In this document: piece by piece, positions 1-9,211 of the stretch
Numbering within the stretch: position 1 is the first letter of the stretch
Layout: each line of letters starts with the position of its first letter
From: Candidatus Gastranaerophilales bacterium
Lineage (GTDB): Bacteria; Cyanobacteriota; Vampirovibrionia; Gastranaerophilales; Gastranaerophilaceae
Assembly (NCBI GenBank): GCA_944325095.1
Contig: CALUYV010000004.1
Location: 1-47,041, forward strand
DNA: 47,041 nt
Direction: 5' to 3'
Notes under the pieces: generated by a model
Told to the model about the DNA's origin: nothing
The model's database searches: none
The model's input: only the letters and a program-made list of their open reading frames with translations
Program-made: the position numbers and the translations under genes

Positions 1-146
1 ACTTGAAAATAATAAAAATCTTTATTCGCAACAGGTGCACTTATCGCTGTGATATAAACATAAATAACCTGCTTATTCCATCTGCATATCCTGCCGTTGA
101 GTTTCGAGTTTTCAATATATTTTGAGATTTGCAAAGATACCGTCAT
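1..146 (-). CDS. Unknown protein, N-terminal part only (runs off the window)
   Basis: An open frame starts at an ATG (complement of 144-146) and stays open for 48 codons to the window edge, so only the N-terminus is present. An in-frame stop lies three codons upstream, so this is the only plausible start. The peptide has a Trp-Asn-Lys stretch followed by a beta-like VIYVYI segment, which is too little for a family call. No Shine-Dalgarno sequence precedes the ATG. Instead an extended -10 box (TG-T-TAATAT, complement of 153-161) ends exactly 6 nt before it, pointing to a leaderless transcript. The gene lies just past the gap terminator. It could be a chance frame, but the unbroken length, the promoter placement and the position after a terminator favour a real gene. 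Confidence 0.45.
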   Translation of the reverse strand, partial: MTVSLQISKYIENSKLNGRICRWNKQVIYVYITAISAPVANKDFYYFQ

Positions 147-152
147 AAATAT

Positions 153-162
153 ATATTAACAA
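153..162 (-). promoter_or_regulatory. Extended -10 promoter of the truncated left-edge gene (leaderless type)
   Basis: On the minus strand TTGTTAATAT contains TGn followed by TAATAT. Six nucleotides separate it from the ATG at 146, so the expected transcription start coincides with the start codon. The same geometry occurs at 4281-4297 and 15378-15394. No clear -35 box is visible. Confidence 0.4.
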
Positions 163-179
163 AAAATATTATTATTTAA

Positions 180-208
180 AACAAAAGACGGACTTAAAAA
201 AGCCCGCC
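180..208 (-). terminator. Intrinsic terminator of gap
   Basis: Read on the minus strand, a 9-bp stem (two G.U pairs, GC-rich base) with a 4-nt loop at 208-187 is followed by TTTTGTTTT. It sits about 28 nt after the gap stop codon. Confidence 0.85.
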
Positions 209-235
209 TTTTTGTTTATTCTCAACTATAAAAGA

Positions 236-1261
<1,026 letters not shown>

Positions 1262-1283
1262 TTATTGTAACAATATATTTACT

Positions 1284-1314
1284 ACTATAACATGGTTGAT
1301 ACTACCATTAACAA
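1284..1314 (-). promoter_or_regulatory. Putative gap promoter with an internal inverted repeat
   Basis: Minus-strand TTGTTA (complement of 1309-1314) and TATAGT (complement of 1284-1289) are 19 nt apart. An alternative -35, TTAATG, gives 16 nt. Between them lies a short inverted repeat ATGGT/ACCAT that could be an operator. The AAGGAG ribosome site follows. Confidence 0.4.
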
Positions 1315-1375
1315 AAAAACTAATCAAGTATTCTGACCGCATGAATAATTAAGAAAAAGTTAAGTTTATGCAGAA

Positions 1376-4216
1376 CTATTTTAATTTTTTCAAAGAGGAA
1401 ATGAAATTATTATGCTCGACATCGCCGTCAACCTTTGTCAAAAATATCTGGCAGTCTTTTTCATCCGCATCAATTGCAGGTATTTTTGAAATTTCGGAAG
1501 CATAATAATTTGCATCATTACGGCTGCCTAAAGGAATACGATTCGCAAGAGAATTTAATGAGAAATTGCGGAACAGTCCGTAAACACCTTTTTTTCTGTT
1601 GGAAAATTTGGTATAAATTCTCAATGCTGCATCCTGAGTTTCAAGATTATATGTACCAACAATATATGAACTCAACTGCGGCGCAGAAGATGTAATATGC
1701 ATAGGTATAACAACATTATCTTTCAATACCAACTCTCCATTAATTTTATCAAACCGGCCTTCCGGAATATTTACAAGATCAGAAATAACGGACGGGCTTA
1801 TCATAGTGAACGGATTTCTGAACAGGGCTGCAACTTTCATAAGATATTCAATCAATCCGACTTTGCCGATAACACCGTTATCAACCTTGAATCGTATAAT
1901 CCCGTTGAGTTTTAAAGAATCATCGGTATTCAAATGTATCAGCCCGCTTGCTTTTCCATCAATTTCATTTGAAAGATTAAGCAGTGAAGCTGCGATAATA
2001 TCCGAGTTTACATCTTTTATTCCGAGTTTTATTTCATATTTATGGTTTTTCAAATCACAGTTTATGTCAGCAGACGAATGCCCTTCTGCGATTTCAAAAC
2101 GATTTGATTTTATTTTCAGCATACTGTTTTCGTCAAGCGACATATTTGCAGCAACATTTGCAAAATTAATCTTTTTATAAAAACCCTTTTGAACCTTCAA
2201 AATACATTCTTCAATAATTAAATTAGCGAGGTCAAAAGTTTCTTCGGTAACTTCATCATCAACATCAGCATCGGCATTTTTTTCAATAGACTCTGCAATA
2301 GCAGCATTCATATCCTCTGACGGTTTTGTTGACTGCATCTGATTAAACATTCTCAAATATCTGTCAATATCAATCTCATCAACTGCAAGAGTAATATTTT
2401 TTACAATAATCGGGAACTTCAACTCATTTACTACAGAACCGGAAATATCGTATGCTGAACGGCGGAATCTTCCGTTAGCCGCAATAGACATAAGATCTTT
2501 ATTTGTTTTAAATTCTCCGTTTTTAATAAACAGCCTCTGGCTTGGGATTGCGACTTTTTCAGCCTTCATATCGGCTTTTATTTTCATCGGGTAGCCTTTT
2601 CTGTTCAACACGGAAAGATTACCGGTGAATGTACCGCCTCTGAAAATTCTCTGCTTTGCGAGCATATTTATAAATCCGCTCGGCATAGGCTTCTTGAGTT
2701 CAAGTCCGAGTTTTCTGACAAAAGTTTCGCCGTTTGAGAAATCAACAACCCCGTTCAGACTGACAATCGGCACCATAACTTTGGACATATCATCGCCGGG
2801 ATTACCCGCATAATAATCCATTGATTTTATATCAAGCAGCATATCTTCAAAATGCATTTTAGCAGACAGAACCCTGCTTGCCGCATCATTCATATATGAA
2901 GTTTCGCCGTCAACAATAAAACCGTTGCCCTTTTTAAACCAGTACAGCCATTTTATATCCATCTTGTTGTATTTGGATTTAAAATATAATTTTGTTTCGG
3001 ACTCCCCTTTTATTTGAATAGGATAATTGAGCATTTTAGACAAATAATTCTGAGCAAAATCATTTGTAACCAGAGAATCCCCGACAATATCAATATCTAC
3101 AGATTTAAGATAGTCTTTAACCGTGCCGCTGAAACTCATTGTATTTGACGGTTTATTGTTATAAAAGCCTTTAAAATTCTTCAAACCTACTTCATAATCA
3201 TCAAAATCAACATCGCCTGAAGTCACTGTAACGGGCAAATCCATAAACGGAACGAGTTTAAACAGCATCTTATTAAGTTTTATCTTACCGTCAAGCCCCT
3301 TATTATTAACCGTAATATCAAAATCAAAATCGCCGTTTATATCTTTAAAATACACTAACTGTTCTGACAGATTGTTCGGAACAATCTGTGAATCCAGAAG
3401 ATTTATCACTGCGGGAATTTTAAAACTTCTGGAATTTAAATTAAGCGAATAATTATATTTTGTATCAACAAACCCGTTCACGCCTACAGCAGAGGGTTTG
3501 CCGTTATTCTGCGAAACAAGAATTTCAGCATTATCAATAGAAATTTTATTGTTATCTTTTATAAAAACACCATTCGCATCTGTTGTTTTTATATTAACGG
3601 TATCAGACTTTGTCTTTATATCCAGATTCGCAATATATGAAACTTTTTTGTCGCCTGAATTGCCTTCAACTTCAAAATTTTTTGTATTTAATTTTATCTT
3701 GGTGTTTTTATCTAAATCGTACAAAACAATAATGTTTTTAACCGCAACAGAAGAATTGAAAATGTCAACAGAATATTCAGATGGTTTCTGCTCTGTTTTT
3801 TTCTGATTTAGAAAAGGAAGAGCAGTAATTTTATTAACATCTGCATATAAACCGTCCAGAGATACAGAATTTAAAATTACACTTTTTTTACTTAAAATAT
3901 CTTTTAATGAGATATTAATATCAAGATTTTTTACGGCTAAAATATCCGGATTTTTGGCATCCGAGAGTTTAAATTCCCCGACTCCCAATGCAATTTCCGG
4001 AGATAATCCCGTTTTCAAATACGGATTTTTTATATCGACATCCACTGAATAAGTTTTTTCGACAATATTTTCAGCATAAGAAATAAATCTGTCGTTTGAA
4101 ACAATCCACGGCAGAACTTTCAAATATCCGGCAATCGGAATTGCTGCCGCAGCACCTAACACAACTGCAGCCGCCCCAAGATATTTCATAACCGTTAATA
4201 CTTTTTTTGCTGGCAT
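1376..4216 (-). CDS. Large AsmA-like envelope protein
   Basis: About 946 residues from the ATG at 4216, chosen because GGAAGG lies 6 nt before it; a longer frame upstream has no ribosome site. One hydrophobic helix near residues 12-33 should anchor the protein in the inner membrane. The rest is long, beta-rich and repetitive with a short acidic linker, as in AsmA/DUF3971-type proteins. The C-terminal ~200 residues (GIIRFKVDNGVIG onward) resemble the AsmA C-terminal module of a core, a beta-prism and an IPEGRFDKINGEL-like segment. Characterised relatives such as YhdP, TamB and YdbH bridge the periplasm and move glycerophospholipids to the outer membrane; that role here is inference. It stands alone between gap and a divergent WG-repeat gene. 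Confidence 0.75.
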   Translation of the reverse strand: MPAKKVLTVMKYLGAAAVVLGAAAAIPIAGYLKVLPWIVSNDRFISYAENIVEKTYSVDVDIKNPYLKTGLSPEIALGVGEFKLSDAKNPDILAVKNLDINISLKDILSKKSVILNSVSLDGLYADVNKITALPFLNQKKTEQKPSEYSVDIFNSSVAVKNIIVLYDLDKNTKIKLNTKNFEVEGNSGDKKVSYIANLDIKTKSDTVNIKTTDANGVFIKDNNKISIDNAEILVSQNNGKPSAVGVNGFVDTKYNYSLNLNSRSFKIPAVINLLDSQIVPNNLSEQLVYFKDINGDFDFDITVNNKGLDGKIKLNKMLFKLVPFMDLPVTVTSGDVDFDDYEVGLKNFKGFYNNKPSNTMSFSGTVKDYLKSVDIDIVGDSLVTNDFAQNYLSKMLNYPIQIKGESETKLYFKSKYNKMDIKWLYWFKKGNGFIVDGETSYMNDAASRVLSAKMHFEDMLLDIKSMDYYAGNPGDDMSKVMVPIVSLNGVVDFSNGETFVRKLGLELKKPMPSGFINMLAKQRIFRGGTFTGNLSVLNRKGYPMKIKADMKAEKVAIPSQRLFIKNGEFKTNKDLMSIAANGRFRRSAYDISGSVVNELKFPIIVKNITLAVDEIDIDRYLRMFNQMQSTKPSEDMNAAIAESIEKNADADVDDEVTEETFDLANLIIEECILKVQKGFYKKINFANVAANMSLDENSMLKIKSNRFEIAEGHSSADINCDLKNHKYEIKLGIKDVNSDIIAASLLNLSNEIDGKASGLIHLNTDDSLKLNGIIRFKVDNGVIGKVGLIEYLMKVAALFRNPFTMISPSVISDLVNIPEGRFDKINGELVLKDNVVIPMHITSSAPQLSSYIVGTYNLETQDAALRIYTKFSNRKKGVYGLFRNFSLNSLANRIPLGSRNDANYYASEISKIPAIDADEKDCQIFLTKVDGDVEHNNFISSLKKLK

Positions 4217-4280
4217 ATTATACCTTCCGAAAAATATTATAACATGGAAAATCAACTACTACATTTCAATACGCATAATT

Positions 4281-4291
4281 TATGATACAAT
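4281..4291 (+). promoter_or_regulatory. Extended -10 promoter of the WG-repeat gene (leaderless type)
   Basis: TATGATACAAT contains TGn followed by TACAAT. It ends 6 nt before the ATG at 4298, and no Shine-Dalgarno sequence fits between. Transcription should start at or next to the start codon. Confidence 0.5.
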
Positions 4292-4297
4292 GTTAAT

Positions 4298-5197
4298 ATG
4301 AAAAAAATATTTTTTGCAGTTTTATTTATGTTATTGACTATTCCTTGTTTTGCAGTCGAAGAACAATCTGCACTAATAACAAATAAGGAGGTAGTTACAT
4401 TTACTCAGGATGAAAAATGGGGATTAAAAGATAACACCGGCAATATTGTTGTTGAACCGGAATACAGAAGGATGGTACGATTAGGCGAAAATGCCTGGAT
4501 TGTACAAAACAAAAAAAACAAATACGGATTGATAGATTCAAAAGGAAATGTTCTGGTACCGTTAAAATTTGCCCACGCCGACAGAACCACATCGAAATTT
4601 GCAAAATTCGGCAATTACAGCGACTACGGGATATATGATGAATTTGGAAACATCGTTGTAGAGCCAAAATACAGAAGAATAGATGTTTTATACGGACAAA
4701 TGTTCCTGACTTACCGCAATTATAAATACGGAATAACGGGATATGACGGACGTGTCATCCTTGAAAACAAATTTGATGATATTTATATGCCAAAACCGAA
4801 TGTTATGCGTATTCAATATAACGGAACATGGTACGAGTTGGAGCAGGTAAATGCCGAAACCTTAACTCTTCCGGTTCAGGATCACCCGCTGGAAGCAGAT
4901 GAAGCCTTTGATTTGAAAGATATTGTTATTACAACAGGCGCAGTTTCAGGGTATTCTGTTTTAACCTTTTCGGATTATTTAATTAAAGTCTTTTCTTCGA
5001 TTTCTCCGGCTCATGAAGAAACCATTGATGAATTAATGCTCTCTCAAGGAGCCGATACCGTTAACATCTGGCTAAAACTCACATGGCTGCCAAAATATCC
5101 GTTTATATTCTGCAGAAAATACTATGAAAATGTCAGAAACCCTAATAACGGCCCGCTGACAAATGTAAGAAACGAGTTGAAACAGCAGATTAAATAA
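4298..5197 (+). CDS. Secreted WG-repeat protein
   Basis: 299 residues. A Sec signal peptide is evident at 1-20 (MKKIFFAVLFMLLTIPCFA, cleavage after CFA). It is followed by about four repeats of the WG/KWGG type (W/Y-G-[LI]-x-D-x-x-G-x-[IV]-[IV]-x-P-x-[YF]) over residues ~40-160: WGLKDNTGNIVVEPEY, YGLIDSKGNVLVPLKF, YGIYDEFGNIVVEPKY and YGITGYDGRVILENKF. WG repeats form small beta units, usually in extracytoplasmic proteins of unknown partner. The C-terminal ~130 residues carry no motif I recognise; a hydrophobic stretch near 207-225 may be membrane associated. The promoter geometry suggests a leaderless mRNA. Candidate small RNA copy A ends on the opposite strand just beyond its stop codon. 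Confidence 0.85.
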   Translation: MKKIFFAVLFMLLTIPCFAVEEQSALITNKEVVTFTQDEKWGLKDNTGNIVVEPEYRRMVRLGENAWIVQNKKNKYGLIDSKGNVLVPLKFAHADRTTSKFAKFGNYSDYGIYDEFGNIVVEPKYRRIDVLYGQMFLTYRNYKYGITGYDGRVILENKFDDIYMPKPNVMRIQYNGTWYELEQVNAETLTLPVQDHPLEADEAFDLKDIVITTGAVSGYSVLTFSDYLIKVFSSISPAHEETIDELMLSQGADTVNIWLKLTWLPKYPFIFCRKYYENVRNPNNGPLTNVRNELKQQIK

Positions 5198-5209
5198 TAT
5201 TATCCGTAA

Positions 5210-5426
5210 ACAAAGAAAAAGTTGCCAAATAAAATTGATGGCAACATTAAATAAACACGAGGATATTAAGAGAGAGAGTATAAAAAATATTAGTTATGAA
5301 ATCTTTATTATTGAAACCTTTTTCCGTTAATTATATCCTTGTTTCCCCTTACATATATATAAACAATTTATAATTCCATAAATTGCCTGTATCTGTAATA
5401 TGTTGTTAACACATCTTAATCAGGGG
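5210..5426 (-). ncRNA. Candidate small RNA, copy A (paralogue of 28931-29148)
   Basis: About 217 nt on the minus strand. The 5' end is ACCCCTGATTAAG, directly after a -10-like TATATG (complement of 5434-5439). The 3' end is an intrinsic terminator: a 7-bp stem GTTGCCA/TGGCAAC with an 11-nt loop, then TTTTTCTTTG. The element shares both ends and three internal blocks with copy B at near-identical length: CCCTGATTAAG..GTGTTAACAA; TGTTTATATATATGTAAGGGGAA; and a CU-rich block TATACTCTCTCTCTTAATAT continuing into CCTCG before the terminator. Sequence between the blocks diverges. No reading frame is conserved: the frame open in copy B has stops here. The unpaired CU-rich block could pair with GA-rich ribosome sites. 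It lies 65 nt past pnuC, so a processed 3' UTR is the main alternative. Confidence 0.65.
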
Positions 5427-5490
5427 TCTTTAACATATAAAGAATAGATAACATTGAACTATAAAGGATTTATATCAGATATTTTCAGGT

Positions 5491-6183
5491 TTACAATTCC
5501 TTCATTTCTTTTTTCCAGACAAACAAAAAATAAAAAGCAAGAATAAAATATACAAGCCACATCAAAACAGTCGCAAAGCAATTCGAGCCTGCAAAATATG
5601 CCTGAAGCCACATAACGGCAGAAACTCCGTTCACAATAATCCACACATACCACTGCTCAATGCATCTTTTTACGGTAAAAAGCATGCCCAATACCGAAAA
5701 CACTGTTGTGACAGCATCGGGTACGGGATTTTTATCCTCTAATGCAGTCAGCAGAAAAGCAAGTATTATAGTCAGAAAAAGGGCTGTAATAAAATACACC
5801 AAACGGGATTTTACGGTTAATTTCGTTTTTATAATTTCACGGGAATCGCTTTTAAGATGCTTTTGCCACTTAAATATCCCGAGAATCTGCATCGGGAAAT
5901 AGTAGCACATATAAAGAGCAAGATTTCCAAACAATCCGTTGCGAAAAGAAATGTAAGAATAACAAAGTGTTCCGGCAAGTCCGAAATAATAACACAAGAC
6001 TCTGCCTTTACCTGCTAAAATTGTGTAACTTATCCCGAAAATAGCCGAAATAACAGCAATTATATTATCTTTTATAATAACGGAAAGAATAAAGATAAAT
6101 AAAAGAATTGAAGGGAAAATAATTCTTTCATATTTACCCAGTCCGGAAAATTCATTCACCAGATATTTACGCAGATTTTCCAT
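5491..6183 (-). CDS. pnuC: PnuC-family vitamin precursor transporter
   Basis: 230 residues with about seven hydrophobic segments, as in PnuC (facilitated uptake of nicotinamide riboside; relatives carry thiamine or riboflavin). The C-terminal half has the family pattern PDAVTTVFSVLGMLFTVKR, followed by EQWYVWIIVNGVSAVMWL, with the conserved Trp, Asn and Trp that line the substrate site. The middle has FPMQILGIFKWQKH, the usual W-K motif. The start has AAGGAT 5 nt upstream. It is the last gene of the minus-strand run beginning with rny; 15 nt separate it from the LOG-family gene, which acts on nucleoside monophosphates. The vitamin cannot be assigned from sequence; no riboswitch is seen. Confidence 0.85.
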   Translation of the reverse strand: MENLRKYLVNEFSGLGKYERIIFPSILLFIFILSVIIKDNIIAVISAIFGISYTILAGKGRVLCYYFGLAGTLCYSYISFRNGLFGNLALYMCYYFPMQILGIFKWQKHLKSDSREIIKTKLTVKSRLVYFITALFLTIILAFLLTALEDKNPVPDAVTTVFSVLGMLFTVKRCIEQWYVWIIVNGVSAVMWLQAYFAGSNCFATVLMWLVYFILAFYFLFVWKKEMKEL

Positions 6184-6198
6184 TCATTATCCTTATCT

Positions 6199-6792
6199 TT
6201 ACCGTGAATATATTTCTGTTTTTGAAGGAATATTCACCGGTTCAATGTAAGTTTTTATGTATTCAAAAGCATCCTCAGGCGAATTTGCAACATAAAACAA
6301 ATTTCCTGATGTTTTTCCGGCAAATTTTTCAGAAATCATATTATCAAAAAATCTTAAAAGATTATCATAAAATCCGTCCGTATTCAAAATTACAATAGGC
6401 TTTTTATTATACCCTAACTGCTTTTGAACAATCATCTCGGCTAATTCTTCAAGTGTGCCGAATCCGCCGGGAAGAGCAATAACCGCATCCGAAATTTCAT
6501 CCATTTTTCCTTTGCGCTCACGCATACCGCCTGTCAGATGAAATTCATCGCAATTATCTGTGCGGCATCCCATATCAACCAATTTTTGCGGCATTACGCC
6601 GTAGATTTTTCCGCCGGCATTTTTAACCTGCTGTGCACACGCCCACATCAGTCCTAATGTGCTTCCTCCATATACAATATCGAACCCGTTTTTGCCGAGC
6701 AATTCTCCCAGACGCTTTGCATCTTCATAATATACCGGTTTCAAAAAATCGCTTGACGAAGCAAAAACACAGACTTTTTTTATTTTATTCAT
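6199..6792 (-). CDS. LOG-family (TIGR00730) nucleoside-monophosphate phosphoribohydrolase
   Basis: 197 residues, the usual length for the Lonely-guy/YvdD family with a Rossmann fold. The diagnostic motif PGGFGTLEE lies at 108-116 and MRERK at 90-94; together they form the phosphate/ribose site. Characterised members cleave the N-glycosidic bond of cytokinin riboside or adenosine monophosphates, giving base plus ribose 5-phosphate. The physiological substrate here is unknown. Its ATG overlaps the 3' end of the pilin-like gene by 8 bp, so translation is probably coupled. It lies in the rny-to-pnuC minus-strand run. Confidence 0.88.
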   Translation of the reverse strand: MNKIKKVCVFASSSDFLKPVYYEDAKRLGELLGKNGFDIVYGGSTLGLMWACAQQVKNAGGKIYGVMPQKLVDMGCRTDNCDEFHLTGGMRERKGKMDEISDAVIALPGGFGTLEELAEMIVQKQLGYNKKPIVILNTDGFYDNLLRFFDNMISEKFAGKTSGNLFYVANSPEDAFEYIKTYIEPVNIPSKTEIYSR

Positions 6793-7423
6793 TTAAATTA
6801 CCGCCAATTCTTAAATAGTAAGAACACGCAACTCCGGTTCCGCTGTCGGAACAATCAGATTTCAAATCATCAAGTTTCCAGCCGGAGCCGAGAGGAGTTA
6901 TATTGCCGTCTATAAAAATATTCAGCCCGAAAACATCCTTTCCCCATGTGTTTGGACCGCGTAAACCGTTCATATCAAACATCATCAAAAACACCGGATG
7001 ATATAAATCCTCGTCTTTGATATCTTTTATACCGATTATTTTGTTGTTTCTTGTAAGATACAGTTTATCAAAATAATATCTGTCCTCAGGCTTAACAACT
7101 GATGAATTTAAATAATGGAGAGTGTATTTCTTTTTCAGAGAATTTGACTCTGATATACGCAAATACGGTTTCACAAGAGTCATCATAATCTGCTCGCGGG
7201 ATTTTTCATCCTTTGCATTTCTGAGTCCTTTTGCAATATCTGCATCAGCATGAGCATTCATCGCACTAAAAACATATTCCATTTTATTTATTGTTTCATT
7301 CCAAAGTGAAATATATGCGGCTTCTCTTGTTGTAATAAATCCGGTCGGAACAAACATAAGACAAATCGAAAATATTACAAAAATAGTTATAGAATACTCA
7401 ACCTTCCAAAAACGTTTTTTCAT
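6785..7423 (-). CDS. Pilin-like protein with degenerate prepilin cleavage motif
   Basis: 212 residues with one N-terminal hydrophobic helix (about 11-32). The N-terminus aligns with type IV prepilins as KKR-FWKVEYSITIFVIF: Phe at +1 and Glu at +5 are present, but the -1 Gly needed by prepilin peptidase is Arg. The C-terminal part (DMNGLRGPNTWGKDVFGLNI, then a pair of Cys around SDCSDSGTGVACSYYLRIGG) matches the pseudopilin-like layout frequent in Gastranaerophilales. It may be an uncleaved minor pilin or membrane-tethered relative; the function is unknown. It sits 6 nt after the PHP gene and overlaps the LOG gene, so it is part of a dense operon with no other pilus genes nearby. Confidence 0.6.
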   Translation of the reverse strand: MKKRFWKVEYSITIFVIFSICLMFVPTGFITTREAAYISLWNETINKMEYVFSAMNAHADADIAKGLRNAKDEKSREQIMMTLVKPYLRISESNSLKKKYTLHYLNSSVVKPEDRYYFDKLYLTRNNKIIGIKDIKDEDLYHPVFLMMFDMNGLRGPNTWGKDVFGLNIFIDGNITPLGSGWKLDDLKSDCSDSGTGVACSYYLRIGGNLNE

Positions 7424-7429
7424 CAGTAA

Positions 7430-8296
7430 TTATTCCCTTGCCAAATCTATACGCTTTTTCTCTTCAAGGAGTTTTTCATAAACCCATTCAGGCACAAAAT
7501 TTTTCCCGAGAATAATTTGCCCGTTCATAATATTCGGAGTATGGAAATCTGAACCGCCGGTAACAATCAAACCCAACTCCTCAGCCATTGAAGAAAAATA
7601 TTCAACACAAGCCGGAGAATGCTTCCTGTGATAAGCCTCAATTCCGCGCAGCCCGCAATTCATAAGTTCTTTAATAAGGGTTTCCGCAATATCAATATCA
7701 TGCGGATGCGCAATAACAGGAACTCCGCCCGCATCATAAATAATTTCGATTGCATCAAACGGAGATACTGTTTTTCTTTGAACATAAACAGGAGAATCGT
7801 CATGAATATATTTTGCATAAGCATCCATAATATTGTTTGTGCCGCCGGCACTTGTTATCGCTTTTGCTATATGCGGTCTGCCGATACTGCCACCTTCTGC
7901 TACAAGTTTTTTCACATCCTCAAATTTAATACGGATACCTTCTTTTTGGGCAAGAAGTTTAATGATTTCTTTGGTCTGTTTTATTCTTGCCTGCTGCTGA
8001 ATTTTTAAGAGTTCTTTAAAATCATCATTTTCGGTATCCATAAAATAACCTAAAATATGAACTTCATAATTTTTGTACAGTGTATTTATCTCTATACCTT
8101 TAATTATTTCTATTTTGTCAGACAAGCCTTTGTCTTTTATGTATTTTCGTGCAATGTCATACGCCAGAATATTATCATGATCAGTAATGGCAATTGCTTC
8201 AAGTCCGACATCTACAGCGGTATCCACAATCTTTTCGGGTGAAAAAACTCCGTCCGAAAAATAAGTATGAATATGTAAATCAGTCTTCTTTTTCAC
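7430..8296 (-). CDS. PHP-domain phosphoesterase (TrpH/RNase AM-like)
   Basis: 288 residues, the usual length of the YciV/TrpH branch of the PHP family. Metal-binding motifs are intact: HIHTYFSDG (8-16), TDHDN (38-42), the EGGSIGRPHIA helix, IAHPHD and GGSDFHTP. Characterised relatives are a 3',5'-nucleoside bisphosphate phosphatase and a 5'-3' exonuclease that matures 5S/23S rRNA (RNase AM). This gene follows rny and ymdB and overlaps ymdB by 17 bp, which favours a role in RNA or oligonucleotide turnover; that is inference from context. It is unlikely to be a histidinol phosphatase because no his genes are near. Confidence 0.88.
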   Translation of the reverse strand: MKKKTDLHIHTYFSDGVFSPEKIVDTAVDVGLEAIAITDHDNILAYDIARKYIKDKGLSDKIEIIKGIEINTLYKNYEVHILGYFMDTENDDFKELLKIQQQARIKQTKEIIKLLAQKEGIRIKFEDVKKLVAEGGSIGRPHIAKAITSAGGTNNIMDAYAKYIHDDSPVYVQRKTVSPFDAIEIIYDAGGVPVIAHPHDIDIAETLIKELMNCGLRGIEAYHRKHSPACVEYFSSMAEELGLIVTGGSDFHTPNIMNGQIILGKNFVPEWVYEKLLEEKKRIDLARE

Positions 8297-9113
8297 TTAC
8301 CTTTTCCTCTTCTATATTACTCTTACTAAAATTAATTCTTTTAATATTAACAGCACAACCCGTTAATGCATCAATATCAACCTCAACCGCATTGATTTGA
8401 GTAATATTGCCCTTTGCAACTTCATAACGTTCAGGGATTGCTGTTAAAAAACGATTAAGCGAATTTGCATAATCCATACCTATAACACCATCTGCCGCAC
8501 CGCAGAAACCGGCATCCGTAATATATGCCATTTTGCCGTTGATAATAGCCTCATCCGCTGTCTGAACATGTGTGTGCGTTCCGAAAAATGCACTCACACC
8601 GAGAGATTCGCAATATTTACCAAAACATATTTTTTCAGCAGTAGCTTCAGCATGAAAATCTATAATTACAACCGGTGTAATTTCCTTAATCCGTTCAATT
8701 TCACGGGCAGCAATCTCCCACTGGGAATCGACTATATTCATAAATACTCTGCCGAGAACATTTATAACTCCTACTTTGCCTTTTGGGGTTTCAAAAATCC
8801 TTGAACCGGCACCTTTTGTACCTTTTGGATAATTTATAGGTCTTATAAGACAATCTGCAGAATCAATATAAGTATAAATATCCCGCTTATCCCAGATATG
8901 ATTGCCGCATGTCATACAGTGAATACCGTATGTTTTAAATTCGTTATAATTTTTTTCGGTTAAACCAAAGCCATGTGAAGCATTCTCAACATTCGCAATA
9001 ACAAAATCATAATCTCGGGAAGTTTCCAGAAAATCTCTAACGGCATACCTGCCCGGTTTGCCGACTATATCGCCGAAAAATATAATTTTAATTATGTTAT
9101 TTCCGCCTGTCAT
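8280..9113 (-). CDS. ymdB: YmdB-family (TIGR00282) metallophosphoesterase
   Basis: 277 residues; the family is normally ~265. Dinuclear-metal ligands are visible: GDIVGKPGR at 14-22 (Asp15), ANVENASHG at 40-48 (Glu43, Asn44), CGNHIWD at 69-75 (Asn71, His72), DFHAEAT and GTHTHVQTAD. B. subtilis YmdB is a cyclic-nucleotide phosphodiesterase that affects RNase Y-dependent RNA levels and biofilm choice. The rny-ymdB pairing seen here is the classic conserved neighbourhood. The start is about ten residues longer than in relatives (MTGGNN before IIKIIFFGD), with AAGG 10 nt upstream. It overlaps the following PHP gene. Confidence 0.93.
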   Translation of the reverse strand: MTGGNNIIKIIFFGDIVGKPGRYAVRDFLETSRDYDFVIANVENASHGFGLTEKNYNEFKTYGIHCMTCGNHIWDKRDIYTYIDSADCLIRPINYPKGTKGAGSRIFETPKGKVGVINVLGRVFMNIVDSQWEIAAREIERIKEITPVVIIDFHAEATAEKICFGKYCESLGVSAFFGTHTHVQTADEAIINGKMAYITDAGFCGAADGVIGMDYANSLNRFLTAIPERYEVAKGNITQINAVEVDIDALTGCAVNIKRINFSKSNIEEEKVSEKED

Positions 9114-9211
9114 TATTCACATACCTTAAATTGTTTTAGGAAAAGAACAAAACCGGTCATTTATTATTTTTGGATATAAATAACACACCTGAACTTTTCA
9201 GACAAACAATT

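Noticed and set aside
5210-5426. Small RNA copies considered as a MITE or insertion element
   Set aside because: No terminal inverted repeats or flanking duplications are seen, and internal sequence has diverged while ends that fit a -10/start and terminator are kept.
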